A DNA stretch of 64,000 bases, from assembly GCF_007992435.1 (NCBI RefSeq), contig NZ_BKAG01000010.1, forward strand, positions 124,001 through 188,000. Reading direction: 5' to 3'. Shown one piece after another: positions 29,312 to 38,223 of the stretch. The position numbers and the translations under genes are program-made. Under the pieces are notes generated by a model that was given only the letters and a program-made list of their open reading frames with translations, was not told where the DNA came from and did no database searches. The stretch's first letter is position 1, and the number at the start of each line of letters is the position of its first letter. The DNA comes from Prosthecobacter gellanilyticus. GTDB lineage: Bacteria > Verrucomicrobiota > Verrucomicrobiia > Verrucomicrobiales > Verrucomicrobiaceae.

Positions 29312-30565
29312 ATGATCCGCGCCGTCCTCGCCAGCATACTCCTTCTCCAAGCCATCCACGCTGCTCCTCCTTATGAGCCGGCCTGGGCCTCGGCCCAACC
29401 CAGGCGTGTCATCCAGCACACGGACATCAGCGGAGCATCTCTGGTCAAAGCTGTGGAGGCCCTGCAACCGGGCGACCGACTGGAGATCGCCGCAGGCACT
29501 TACAGCATCGAGCGCATGTGGGACCTGCGCCTTCGGGGCTCTGCGGAGGCACCCATCTGGATCGTTGCCGCCAAAGATGCCCAGGTCATCATCACGCGCC
29601 CTGATGACAAACAGAACGTCATCAACATCGGTCAGTCGGGCCCAGTCGACTATCTCTGCGTGCGTGGGATCGAGTTCACCGGCGGCAGCCATGGCATGCG
29701 GATCGGCCATTGCAACGAACTGTGGATCGACCAATGCCACATCCACCACACCGGCGCGGTCTGCCTCAGTGCCAACAGCGCCGACTCGAGCCACCTCTTT
29801 CTCACCCGCAATCACCTTCATCACGGCAGCGGCCATGGGGAAGGCATGTATCTCGGCGGCAACAACGCCAGTTACATCATGAGCGAGAGCGTCATCGCGC
29901 TGAATCACATCCACGACTGTGGCGGCAGCCAGGGAGATGGCATCGAAGTCAAGCAAGGCTCCTGGGGAAACCTCATTGCCGAGAACCATGTGCACGACAC
30001 TCAGTATCCCTGCATCACGGTGTATGGCACCGCCGGAAAACCCGTAAACATCATCGAACGCAATCTTTGTTACCGCAGTGGCGACCACGTGATGCAGGTG
30101 CAGGGAGAGGCCATCGTGAGAAACAACGTGCTCGTCTCCGGCAAAAGCTCCGGCTTCGGCAGCACCGATCATCAGGGCAAGACCACGAATCTCCAGGTCG
30201 TCCACAATACCATCGTCAACACCGGCCACGCCTTCAGCGGCGGCTCCTGGAATGCCCGCGAAGGCATGGTCCTCGCGAACAACATCATCTATTCCAAAGA
30301 CAGCAACGCGCTGCACTTCGCCAATGGCCGAGAGGGAGTCACCATCACCGGCAACATCGTTTTGGGCTCCGGTCCCAAAGACGGCTGCCATCTCGGGCGC
30401 AGCCTTGAGCAGGATCTGCCTGGTCTAACCTGGGATGCCGTCAGACACGATGCGGCACCCGCCCCAGAAGCTCCCTTTCTCCACGCAGCGAAAGAATATT
30501 TGCTGCCGGCTGACATCCACGGAGCTGCACGCACCACCTTAACCAGTGGAGCGGTTGCCCGCTGA
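29312..30565 (+). CDS. Exported right-handed parallel beta-helix protein
   Basis: The 417-residue protein has an N-terminal signal sequence (ending IHAAPP) and a PL6/pectate-lyase-like beta-helix. It begins with the typical SLVKAVEALQPGDRLEIAAGTY entry and then repeating coils such as IDQCHIHHTGAVCLS and VIALNHIHDCGGSQGDGIEVKQGS. The latter fits the pattern of NosD/polysaccharide lyase helices with His and Asp on the surface groove. It may degrade or bind a polysaccharide. The catalytic class cannot be assigned without alignment. It stands alone between the helicase and a TraB-like gene. Confidence 0.8.
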   Translation: MIRAVLASILLLQAIHAAPPYEPAWASAQPRRVIQHTDISGASLVKAVEALQPGDRLEIAAGTYSIERMWDLRLRGSAEAPIWIVAAKDAQVIITRPDDKQNVINIGQSGPVDYLCVRGIEFTGGSHGMRIGHCNELWIDQCHIHHTGAVCLSANSADSSHLFLTRNHLHHGSGHGEGMYLGGNNASYIMSESVIALNHIHDCGGSQGDGIEVKQGSWGNLIAENHVHDTQYPCITVYGTAGKPVNIIERNLCYRSGDHVMQVQGEAIVRNNVLVSGKSSGFGSTDHQGKTTNLQVVHNTIVNTGHAFSGGSWNAREGMVLANNIIYSKDSNALHFANGREGVTITGNIVLGSGPKDGCHLGRSLEQDLPGLTWDAVRHDAAPAPEAPFLHAAKEYLLPADIHGAARTTLTSGAVAR

Positions 30566-30647
30566 TCTGGCACGAAGATCCGCGCTGGAAACTTCGAGCA
30601 GATTTCCAGTCACCTTCATCCATGATGTCCTAATATAGACGTCATCC

Positions 30648-31841
30648 ATGCTGAATTCAGTCCCTCCGCCGCTCCCGGCCTCCCTCCAGGAAATCACGGC
30701 CCCGCCGAGCACCTGGCTCTCCACGCTCCTGAGCCTAGTCCTCGGTCTCTTCACCTTCAGCGCAGTGCTCGCCGTCCTGGATGACCTCACGATCGCCACG
30801 GTCGGCAAACAGTACTTCACAGTCTTTCGCGTGCTGGCCTTCCTGCCGCTGCTGCCGGTGGGCATGGTCGTGTTTCTCATAGTCGCATTTCAGCCTGGCA
30901 TTCCAAAGCGTGTCTTCATGACTGTCGCCTTGTTCGTGCCGTTCGCCACGGTGGCCTCGTTTTCTCTCTACACGGTCTTTTATCCTCACGTGGCGTGGGT
31001 CAGTCTCTTCATCTCATGGGTGCAGTTGCTCACGGCCCTGCTTTGCATCCGCACCTTGAGAGGTTCCATGCTGCCGAAGTGGCCGCTGGTTCCCGCTACA
31101 AGCTTTCACGAGAAGCCTTTCCGTTTCCTGCACCTCGCGGGTGTGATGATCATCGGCATCATTGCTGTCCCAGCCACGTTGGTTATGGGCACGCTCTTTG
31201 CCGGAAAGCTGGCCGTGCGTCAATTCACCGATGGCTTCGTGGATGTCTCATTCTCCGGTGTCTCCACGGAAGTGCGCGACTACGTCCGCGATGATGGCAA
31301 GAAGGTCACTCTTGTGCCCATGGCCCATGTGGGCGACAGCAAGTTTTATGAGGAACTGGGAGCATCGTTCCCGGCAGATTCCATCGTTCTCATGGAAGGC
31401 GTGAGCGATCGTCAAAAGCTTCTCGAAACTCCGGCCAACTACGGCAAGCTCGCCGCACTCATCGGAGCTGCAGAGCAGCAAAAGGTCTTCAAGCCTCAAG
31501 GCACCGTCATCAATGCTGATGTCGATGTCAGTGAGTTCTCGCCCGAGATTCTCGCCCTTCTCAAGAAAGCGCTGCTCATCCATACCAAAGGCATCACCCC
31601 TGAAACCATCTCAAGCCTGCTCGAGGCATCCTCGTCACCCGGCATCGAGCAGCGCCTCAATGACGACCTCATCATCAAGCGCAACCGTCACCTGCTCCAG
31701 GTCATGAACGAACGCCTTCCAGAGACCCGGCATATCATCATCCCCTGGGGAGCCGGCCACATGCCTGACATCGCCAAGCAGATTCAGGGCTCAGGCTTCC
31801 GAGAGGTGAGCAAGGAGAAGAGGATCGTTTATCAGTTCTAA
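30648..31841 (+). CDS. Membrane protein with TraB/GumN (TIKI-like) domain
   Basis: The 397-residue protein has about four hydrophobic segments between residues 20 and 190, then a soluble domain of the TraB/PrgY/GumN type. The domain blocks are LVPMAHVGDSKFYEEL near the start, SIVLMEGVSDRQ, IIKRNRHLLQVM, and IIIPWGAGHMPDIAKQI at the end. Equivalent blocks in GumN/TIKI proteins carry paired Gly-Xaa-His residues, and some TIKI members are metalloproteases. Here the N-terminal membrane part is unusual. The likely active residues are the His in PMAHVGD and GAGHMP. Function unknown. Confidence 0.75.
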   Translation: MLNSVPPPLPASLQEITAPPSTWLSTLLSLVLGLFTFSAVLAVLDDLTIATVGKQYFTVFRVLAFLPLLPVGMVVFLIVAFQPGIPKRVFMTVALFVPFATVASFSLYTVFYPHVAWVSLFISWVQLLTALLCIRTLRGSMLPKWPLVPATSFHEKPFRFLHLAGVMIIGIIAVPATLVMGTLFAGKLAVRQFTDGFVDVSFSGVSTEVRDYVRDDGKKVTLVPMAHVGDSKFYEELGASFPADSIVLMEGVSDRQKLLETPANYGKLAALIGAAEQQKVFKPQGTVINADVDVSEFSPEILALLKKALLIHTKGITPETISSLLEASSSPGIEQRLNDDLIIKRNRHLLQVMNERLPETRHIIIPWGAGHMPDIAKQIQGSGFREVSKEKRIVYQF

Positions 31842-31899
31842 ATAGAGGGAGCCTCCGAACCACGAATCAACATTCGTTAGGCAGAGAGTCAGCGCCTCG

Positions 31900-32823
31900 T
31901 CATTCACTCTGCGGCATCACATCTACCGCGACCTCCAGGCGCTGCTCACCGGCACCGATAGTCACGCCGCGGAGGGGGCTGACATCGCTAAAATCACGAC
32001 CCCAGGCGACTGTGATGTGGCGGTCGGAGGGCAGCACGTTGTTGGTGGGATCCGCATCCATCCAGCCCACGGCTTCACCACAGTACACAGACACCCAGGC
32101 ATGCGAGGCATCAGCCCCCACAAGCTTGACCTGACCAGGAGGAGGCAGAGTCTCCAGATAGCCGCTGACATAGCGCACCGGCAGTCCCAGGCTGCGCAGG
32201 CAGGCGATCATCACCTGCGCGAAGTCCTGGCAGACTCCGCGGCGCTTCTTCAGCACCTGCTCCACGGGCGTGGCCACATCCGTGGCGGCAGGATCAAAAA
32301 TGAAGTCCTCATTGATGCGGCGATTCAGGTCACACACCGCCTCGAGAATGGGCCGGTTCGCCGGAAAGGAAGGGCGCGCATAGTCCGCGAAGACACTGCC
32401 CACCGGGATGAGTTGAGACGCAAAGACCAGCTCCCCGGCCATGCTGGCGGGGGTGGCCCGGTCGGCACGGCAGGCATCCCGCACTGTCTCCCAGGCGGGT
32501 GTGGCGGCGGGGGAGATCGGCTCGCTTCGAGCCACCTCCACCAGACTACGGGCGATGACCTCCAGCTTCTGGTGAGAGCCCTCGATCTCGAAATACACGC
32601 AGGTGTTTCCAAAGGAGTCTGCCCGCTCAGCGCGCTGCATGGGGCTCGGGCGGATCGTCACCTCATGCCAGGGACACTCCTGAAAGGGCATGTGCCGGGG
32701 TTCGAGGCGGGCCATGTAGTGGCCCACGGTCACAGGACTCTCGTAGGTATAGGTGGTGCGATGAACGATATGATAGCGCACGGTTGGGTGGCTGGGTGGT
32801 GGCGCGGTAATCTTGACGAGCAT
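31900..32823 (-). CDS. Transglutaminase-like cysteine peptidase
   Basis: The 307-residue protein has the N-terminal beta-domain found in bacterial transglutaminase-like proteins (YHIVHRTTYTYESPVTVGHYMARLEPR) followed by the papain-like core. The triad is visible: C198 in RRGVCQDFA, H241 in ASHAWVSVY and D258 in DADPTNN. The start at 32823 is chosen because the family match begins there; the longer frame overlaps the divergent gene. No signal peptide is seen, so it is probably cytoplasmic. It may cleave peptides. The divergent neighbour is a dipeptide epimerase, and both could act in muropeptide turnover. Confidence 0.9.
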   Translation of the reverse strand: MLVKITAPPPSHPTVRYHIVHRTTYTYESPVTVGHYMARLEPRHMPFQECPWHEVTIRPSPMQRAERADSFGNTCVYFEIEGSHQKLEVIARSLVEVARSEPISPAATPAWETVRDACRADRATPASMAGELVFASQLIPVGSVFADYARPSFPANRPILEAVCDLNRRINEDFIFDPAATDVATPVEQVLKKRRGVCQDFAQVMIACLRSLGLPVRYVSGYLETLPPPGQVKLVGADASHAWVSVYCGEAVGWMDADPTNNVLPSDRHITVAWGRDFSDVSPLRGVTIGAGEQRLEVAVDVMPQSE

Positions 32824-32871
32824 GGAAGAAAAGTCCTGGGATTCCTTCCGCCTTGTGAGTTCAATACCGGC

Positions 32872-33870
32872 ATGCCGGAAATCGAACTCAAAACGCTGCA
32901 CCTCACCACTCCATTTCGCATCGCGCACGGGGCATCGAGCACAAGACAGGTGGTCAGGTTGAAAGAAGGTGACTCCATCTCCGAAGCACCGTTCGTGCCG
33001 TACTATCACGAAGATATCGAAAGCACGCTGGAGTGGCTTCGCCAGCCCCAGGGCAAGCCACCCACCCGAGCCGCGGCCCTCGCTCTTGACCTCCTCAAGT
33101 GCGACCAGGACTGCCGGGCACGAGGTGCCGGTCTCTCATCCTTGGTGCCAGACCACCTCCCCAAAAAATCCGGCCCCATTCCCGCCTGCCGCAGTTTCAG
33201 CATCCCCACGGATTTCTCGGACTTCGCCAAGCTGGTGGCTGAAACCGCCCACCAGTTTCTCATTCTCAAGCTGAAGCTAGGCAGCGGTGATCTGGAGCAT
33301 GATCGCCAGATCGTCACCACGGCCCGGAACTCAGCTCCAGGTGCCACCATCATCGCGGATGTGAATGGCGGCTGGACCGTGCAGGAAACGCAGCAAATGC
33401 TGCCCCATCTCGTGGATCAACGTCTCATCTTGCTGGAGCAGCCCTTCCATCACGATCATGGGATCGAGCCCTGGAAGGAGCTTCATCGTCTCCGCACACG
33501 CAATCCGGCCGTCTCGATCATCCGCATCTATGCCGACGAGAGTGCTCAGACCGCCGACGATGTCCCCAAACTCGCGCCGTATGTGGATGGCTTGAATGTG
33601 AAGCTCTTGAAGTGCGGGACCTTCGGCGGAGCCGTCCGTATGATCGAAGCCATCCGCAAGCAGGGCCTGGGAGTACTGCTTGGCTGCATGATCGAAAGCA
33701 GTCTCGGTATCACGGCAGCCGCGCATCTGGCCCGGTGGGCGGACCTCGCCGACCTGGATGGCCACCTCTACCTCGCGGATGACGACTTCGCGGGAGTCAC
33801 GTTTGATGCGGACGGGTTCCTTCAGATGCATGAAGGACCAGGCATCGGGGCGGTGCCGATTCCAAGATAG
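32872..33870 (+). CDS. Dipeptide epimerase (enolase superfamily)
   Basis: The 332-residue protein has the enolase-superfamily barrel with the muconate-lactonising subgroup pattern: LKLKLGSGD with K133 and K135, metal ligands D163 (ADVNGGW), E189 (LLEQPF) and D222 (ADESAQ), and K244 in NVKLLKCG. The NVKLxKxGG-type region at 242-250 and the C-terminal capping segment suit L-Ala-D/L-Glu epimerase-like enzymes, which recycle peptidoglycan peptides. Substrate specificity cannot be read by eye. It is transcribed away from the transglutaminase gene; 48 bases separate the two starts, so their promoters overlap. Confidence 0.9.
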   Translation: MPEIELKTLHLTTPFRIAHGASSTRQVVRLKEGDSISEAPFVPYYHEDIESTLEWLRQPQGKPPTRAAALALDLLKCDQDCRARGAGLSSLVPDHLPKKSGPIPACRSFSIPTDFSDFAKLVAETAHQFLILKLKLGSGDLEHDRQIVTTARNSAPGATIIADVNGGWTVQETQQMLPHLVDQRLILLEQPFHHDHGIEPWKELHRLRTRNPAVSIIRIYADESAQTADDVPKLAPYVDGLNVKLLKCGTFGGAVRMIEAIRKQGLGVLLGCMIESSLGITAAAHLARWADLADLDGHLYLADDDFAGVTFDADGFLQMHEGPGIGAVPIPR

Positions 33871-33933
33871 GGAGCGGATTGTAAAGCCTGGGCCTTGCCC
33901 ATGAGGCGTATTTCACAGACACTCACCATCATC

Positions 33934-35586
33934 ATGAGCGACTCGCCCATCGACCCGCCCCAGCCACCGCAGAAGCCTTTCCCCTCACCGGAGGAGATCA
34001 CGCGGAAGCTGGAGGACTTCATCAAGAACAGCCTCGGAGGACAGGTGATCTTCTCACGCGTCGAGCCGCATGATCTGGGCAGCAAGGCCCCGGAGGCTGA
34101 AGATGGGCCGCCAGCGCCGGAGCCGCCTGCAAACTCCAGCATCTTCGACTTCCGCTACAAGCCGGCTGACATCAAAGCCTACCTGGATCGCTTTGTGATC
34201 CGTCAGGACGAGGCCAAGAAGGTGCTGGCCACGGCGGTATGTGATCACTACAACCACGCCCGCATGCTGCGGGAGAACGAGTCCAGGAAGGGTTCCTCGC
34301 CGCTGGAGTTCTCCAAGCAGAACGTGGTCATCACCGGGCCCACGGGTGTGGGCAAGACCTACCTCGTCAAACACATCGCCGATCTCATTGGCGTGCCGTT
34401 TGTGAAGGCAGACGCCACCAAGTTCAGCGAAACGGGTTATGTTGGCGCGGATGTGGACGACCTCGTCCGAGATCTTGTGGCCAAGGCGAATGGCGATGTC
34501 GAACTGGCCGAGCACGGCATCATTTATCTGGATGAGATCGACAAGCTGGCCACGGGCGGTGAGGGCCGCATCGGACGCGATGTCAGCGGCCGTGGCGTGC
34601 AGACGGCGCTGCTGAAGCTCATGGAGGAAACTGAGGTGCCGCTCTACGCCGCCAACGACTTCCGCAGCCAGATGAAGATGATGTTCGACATGCGCCAGGG
34701 CAAGGGCGGCGGACGCGAAGTCGTGAACACGCGTAACATACTTTTCATCGTCAGTGGCGCCTTCAACGGCATCGAGAAGATCATCGAGAAGCGTCAGGCC
34801 AAGGCCACGATCGGCTTCGGGGCCAAGATTGCAGACAAGCCTAACAGCGATGATCTGCTGCGCCAGGCGACGACGAAGGACTTCATCGACTACGGTTTCG
34901 AGGCCGAGTTCATCGGCCGACTGCCGGTTCGCGTGTTCTGTGATTCACTCACGGCGGATGACCTTTTCCAGATCATGAAAATGAGCGCCGGAAGCCTGAT
35001 CCGCCAGTATGAGCGCGAGTTCCATGCCTATGGCGTGCGTGCCATCTTCCAGGATGATGCCCTGCATGTGCTGGCTGCCCGCGCCGCCGAGGAGAAGACC
35101 GGTGCCCGCGGTCTTGTCACGGCCTGGGAAAAGGTGCTGAGAGATTTCAAGTTTGAGCTGCCCAGCCTCGGGCTGCCGGAGATCATCATCGACTCTACCT
35201 TGGTGAATGATCCCGCCGCCACGCTGGCCCGCTGCCGCCACGATGCGGAGAACCTCCACACGAATGTCCGCGCGGATGAGGTTCGCGCCTTTGCCGCCCG
35301 CTTTGCCGAGGAGAATGGCTTCACTTTGGTGTTTGATGGCTTCGCCATCGCCGCCCTGGTGCAGAGGGCTGAGCGGGAGGGCAGCTCCATCGACGCCATG
35401 TGCGCCCGGCTTTTCAAGGACTTCCCTTTCGGGCTGCAATTGATCTCCCGCACGACTGGCCAGACGGTTTTTCATCTTGACCGCCATGCGGTCGATGCGC
35501 CAGACAGGTATCTGAGCGATCTCGTCGTTCACTCTTACCGTCCGCCTGAACCTGCCAGCACCTACCCTGCCCCGAATGAATCGTAA
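33934..35586 (+). CDS. ClpX-like AAA+ ATPase lacking the zinc-binding domain
   Basis: The 550-residue protein has a ClpX-type AAA+ core: Walker A GPTGVGKT at 135-142, pore-loop GYVGADVDDLV, Walker B D200-E201 in YLDEIDK, GRGVQTALLKLMEETEVP, the IGF tripeptide at 293-295 that in ClpX docks ClpP, and GFEAEFIGRLPV. Canonical ClpX starts with a four-cysteine zinc domain. Here the N-terminus is a Pro-rich, Cys-poor segment of about 80 residues. A C-terminal extension of roughly 130 residues follows the normal ClpX end. It may be a specialised unfoldase. No clpP lies nearby. The ATG at 33934 is preferred over a TTG at 33895. Confidence 0.85.
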   Translation: MSDSPIDPPQPPQKPFPSPEEITRKLEDFIKNSLGGQVIFSRVEPHDLGSKAPEAEDGPPAPEPPANSSIFDFRYKPADIKAYLDRFVIRQDEAKKVLATAVCDHYNHARMLRENESRKGSSPLEFSKQNVVITGPTGVGKTYLVKHIADLIGVPFVKADATKFSETGYVGADVDDLVRDLVAKANGDVELAEHGIIYLDEIDKLATGGEGRIGRDVSGRGVQTALLKLMEETEVPLYAANDFRSQMKMMFDMRQGKGGGREVVNTRNILFIVSGAFNGIEKIIEKRQAKATIGFGAKIADKPNSDDLLRQATTKDFIDYGFEAEFIGRLPVRVFCDSLTADDLFQIMKMSAGSLIRQYEREFHAYGVRAIFQDDALHVLAARAAEEKTGARGLVTAWEKVLRDFKFELPSLGLPEIIIDSTLVNDPAATLARCRHDAENLHTNVRADEVRAFAARFAEENGFTLVFDGFAIAALVQRAEREGSSIDAMCARLFKDFPFGLQLISRTTGQTVFHLDRHAVDAPDRYLSDLVVHSYRPPEPASTYPAPNES

Positions 35587-36025
35587 TCGTGCCACCGTCC
35601 TTTTTGTTGGCGTCCTCGTCTGCGCCCCGCTCCTGGCACTTTATCATTTTGGCATCTTCCCCGAGGCAGCGAAGTGGCTCTCCGCCCGCCTGCCAAACCT
35701 GCTGGTGCTTCCCGTGGCCACGCTGAAGCTTTCCCTGCCCCTGCAGTATGCCTTTTACACCGCTCTGGCCTTCAGCAGCGCCTGGCTCGGCATGGAAATG
35801 GAAGCCGCCTGGAAGAAATACCTTTATTTGTTAGGCCTGAGCTTCCTCATCCTGCTGCTCACGCCCATCCTGGCCCTGAACGGCCTTTTGTTTGAGCCAT
35901 TCTCCGGCATCCTCGCCGCCAGCTTTGCGATGCTGATTGGCGTGATGCTGGGAGACAGGCGGACCGACCTCATGCCAGAACCTGCAGTCGTTGCCGTGGT
36001 GGAAGCTAAGACTTCCGCTGAATAA
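35576..36025 (+). CDS. Integral membrane protein of unknown function
   Basis: The 149-residue product has hydrophobic segments near residues 6-24, 42-72, 82-100 and 105-125 and a short hydrophilic C-terminus. I do not recognise the family. It starts 11 bases inside the end of the ClpX-like gene, a strong sign of translational coupling. It may therefore be a membrane partner of the unfoldase. Convergent with it, its last 20 bases overlap the 3' end of the C39-like peptidase gene on the other strand. Confidence 0.65.
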   Translation: MNRNRATVLFVGVLVCAPLLALYHFGIFPEAAKWLSARLPNLLVLPVATLKLSLPLQYAFYTALAFSSAWLGMEMEAAWKKYLYLLGLSFLILLLTPILALNGLLFEPFSGILAASFAMLIGVMLGDRRTDLMPEPAVVAVVEAKTSAE

Positions 36026-36623
36026 ACCGCGCCGAGTAAATGCGGCTGGTGAGAGCTGACAGCTTCACCGGCTTTTCGCCTCGTCTCAGGGGATCACGGG
36101 CCAGATACTCGGTGCCTTCTTTGCCGACGATGATGACCCAGTGCGGCACGCCATGCGGCAGCACATACTTGACCACGGGATAAGCGCCGCTCTTTAGTGC
36201 CCAGTCGAGGTCTGAATGCAGCGGGCGGGATGTCACCTTTGCATGAATATGGTTGGAGGTGATCTGCGGCAGCGCGCCCCAGACGAGCCAGCCGGCGCTG
36301 GTGAACCCGCCTTTCGCGGTGAGCTGCTCGTTCAGTTCCTTCGGTGTTCGAAGCTCCCCGAGGTTCGTGCAGGCCATGGCCACGCTGCACACGGTGCAGC
36401 CAATGTGCGCCAGTGGCTCTGTGGTCTTGCCTAGTTTGTCTGATCCCCAGCGCGGGTCATTCTGCATGTAAGTGCCACTGGTGTCAGGCAGCATCACCGT
36501 CATCGCCTCGCCACCGGTCGCTGAGATGGAGCCGGGTGTTCTGGCTCGCAGGTTCATCCACACGATCACGGCTCCCGCTGCCAGCACGAGCAGCAGAAGC
36601 ACGCTGAAGACGATTCGTTTCAT
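36006..36623 (-). CDS. Exported or anchored C39-like cysteine peptidase
   Basis: The 205-residue protein has an N-terminal membrane segment (residues about 4-23) and a papain-like fold of the C39-like type. Blocks are YMQNDPRWGSDKLG, then IGCTVCSVAMA with the probable nucleophile C76, and the late HWVIIVG and ARDPL segments with the His and Asp of the triad. It should face the periplasm. No ABC transporter or peptide precursor is adjacent, so it is not a bacteriocin leader peptidase. Related proteins are often cell-wall or housekeeping peptidases. Confidence 0.78.
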   Translation of the reverse strand: MKRIVFSVLLLLVLAAGAVIVWMNLRARTPGSISATGGEAMTVMLPDTSGTYMQNDPRWGSDKLGKTTEPLAHIGCTVCSVAMACTNLGELRTPKELNEQLTAKGGFTSAGWLVWGALPQITSNHIHAKVTSRPLHSDLDWALKSGAYPVVKYVLPHGVPHWVIIVGKEGTEYLARDPLRRGEKPVKLSALTSRIYSARFIQRKS

Positions 36624-36641
36624 GGCAGGACAGCGTCTGCA

Positions 36642-38132
36642 TCAAACCGCAGCAGGCTTCTTGCCACCTGCCTTCTTCGTCGCAGTAGCAGCAGCACTGG
36701 TTCCGGAAGTTGCGGCCGAGGCATGAGCATGGTGATCAGCCTTTGCCTCCACCTCAGCAGCCGGTATGCCGAGGAACTTCGCCGCCTTGGCGGTATCTTC
36801 CTCATAATGACGCAGTGCCAGACGGCAGAGCTCTTTTTCCACCCATGGGAGGAGATCGATGTCAGGCTGGGTCTGCGCCACGCTGATCAGGCTGGAAAGC
36901 GCATCACGCATGCGGGTCACTGTGTTCGCCGGATGGGTGAAGCGGCTGTTCGCGATGCTGCCCAAAGGGATGTCCGAGGGCAGGAGGACGTCCGAGTTTG
37001 CCAGGGCACAGGCACGCTGGATGGTGTTCTCCAGCTCACGCACGTTACCGGGCCAGTCATAGGCTTCCAGCAGGGCGAGAGCATCATCCGTGAAGCGCAT
37101 CACCGGTCCGCGACGGCGGGCCGACTGGCGCTGTAGGAAGAACTCAGCCAGCAGGCGCACGTCTTCACGACGCTCACGAAGCGGCGGGATGTGGATGCGC
37201 ACCACATTCAGGCGGTAAAAAAGGTCTTCACGGAAGGTTCCCTTCCCCACTTCGGTTTCGAGATCCTTATTGGTGGCCGCCAGGATGCGCACATCGCACT
37301 TCAGTGTCTGGTTGCTGCCCACTCGGCAGAACTCACCTTCCTGAAGCACGCGCAGCAGCTTGCTCTGCACAGCCAGGGGCATGTCACCGATTTCATCCAG
37401 GAAAAGCGTGCCACCATCACACTGCTCAAAACGGCCCACACGCTGGTTCACGGCGCCGGTGAAGCTGCCCTTCTCGTGACCGAAAAGCTCGCTTTCCATC
37501 AGGTTGTCCGGGATGGAAGTGATGTTGATACCCACGAACTCCTTGGTCGTCCTCGGGCTGAACTTATGCACCGCACGGGCCACCAGTTCCTTGCCGCAAC
37601 CGCTCTCTCCCGTGACCATGACCGGCGCGTCACTTCGGGACACGCGGCCGATCATCTTAAACACATCCTGCATGGGTGCCGAACGGCCGATGATGGTCTC
37701 CTGAATTGTCTCCGTGGGCACCTCGCTGGCCTGGGCACGGGTCACCTTGCGGCTTTCATTGGCCCGCAGCGCGCTCTCCACCACGGTTCGCAGTTCGTAA
37801 GGCAGCTTTTCCTTCCCGAGCACATCGTAGGCACCCAGGCGCATGGCCTCGATCACGTTGCTGTTGCTCGCCAGACCGCTGAAAAGAATGACCATGGCGT
37901 TTGGATCCGTCATGCGCAGGCGCTTGAGCAGTTCGATGCCAGAAGTGCCCGGCAGCCGGACCTCTGCCAGCACCAGATCAGCGCGGGCTTTTTGGTAGGA
38001 GGCCACTGCCTCCTCTGTGCGCTCGGCTGTGACCGTGACGACTCCGGGAGCCTTCAAATGGTTGCAAGCCCAACTCAAGAAGTCTGAGTCGGCATCCACG
38101 ATGAGAATCCGTGAGTCCTGAAGAGATGACAT
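36642..38132 (-). CDS. Sigma-54 dependent activator with altered receiver domain
   Basis: The 496-residue protein has a receiver domain (1-125), a sigma-54 AAA+ domain with GESGCGKE and the GSFTGA loop, and a C-terminal Fis-like region. In the receiver, the phosphoacceptor position reads Glu: [12 protein letters not shown] with E57 where NtrC-type proteins have Asp. The acidic cluster is DAD instead of DDD. S85 and K107 are retained. This suggests a phospho-independent, perhaps constitutively active, regulator. The C-terminal helix-turn-helix is atypical and ends in an Ala/Lys-rich tail. The ATG at 38132 is preferred over one at 38183. No sensor kinase is adjacent. Confidence 0.9.
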   Translation of the reverse strand: MSSLQDSRILIVDADSDFLSWACNHLKAPGVVTVTAERTEEAVASYQKARADLVLAEVRLPGTSGIELLKRLRMTDPNAMVILFSGLASNSNVIEAMRLGAYDVLGKEKLPYELRTVVESALRANESRKVTRAQASEVPTETIQETIIGRSAPMQDVFKMIGRVSRSDAPVMVTGESGCGKELVARAVHKFSPRTTKEFVGINITSIPDNLMESELFGHEKGSFTGAVNQRVGRFEQCDGGTLFLDEIGDMPLAVQSKLLRVLQEGEFCRVGSNQTLKCDVRILAATNKDLETEVGKGTFREDLFYRLNVVRIHIPPLRERREDVRLLAEFFLQRQSARRRGPVMRFTDDALALLEAYDWPGNVRELENTIQRACALANSDVLLPSDIPLGSIANSRFTHPANTVTRMRDALSSLISVAQTQPDIDLLPWVEKELCRLALRHYEEDTAKAAKFLGIPAAEVEAKADHHAHASAATSGTSAAATATKKAGGKKPAAV

Positions 38133-38223
38133 TTGGCTGTGAAAAGGTTCTTTCGTAGCCGGTTGATTTCCCGGCGTCAACACCCCTTCTAACCCCGAAA
38201 CCTCACATCCTCAAATCTGCATC

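Noticed and set aside
32017-32871. Upstream extension of the dipeptide epimerase frame
   Set aside because: It runs antisense through the transglutaminase gene; the epimerase homology begins at 32872.
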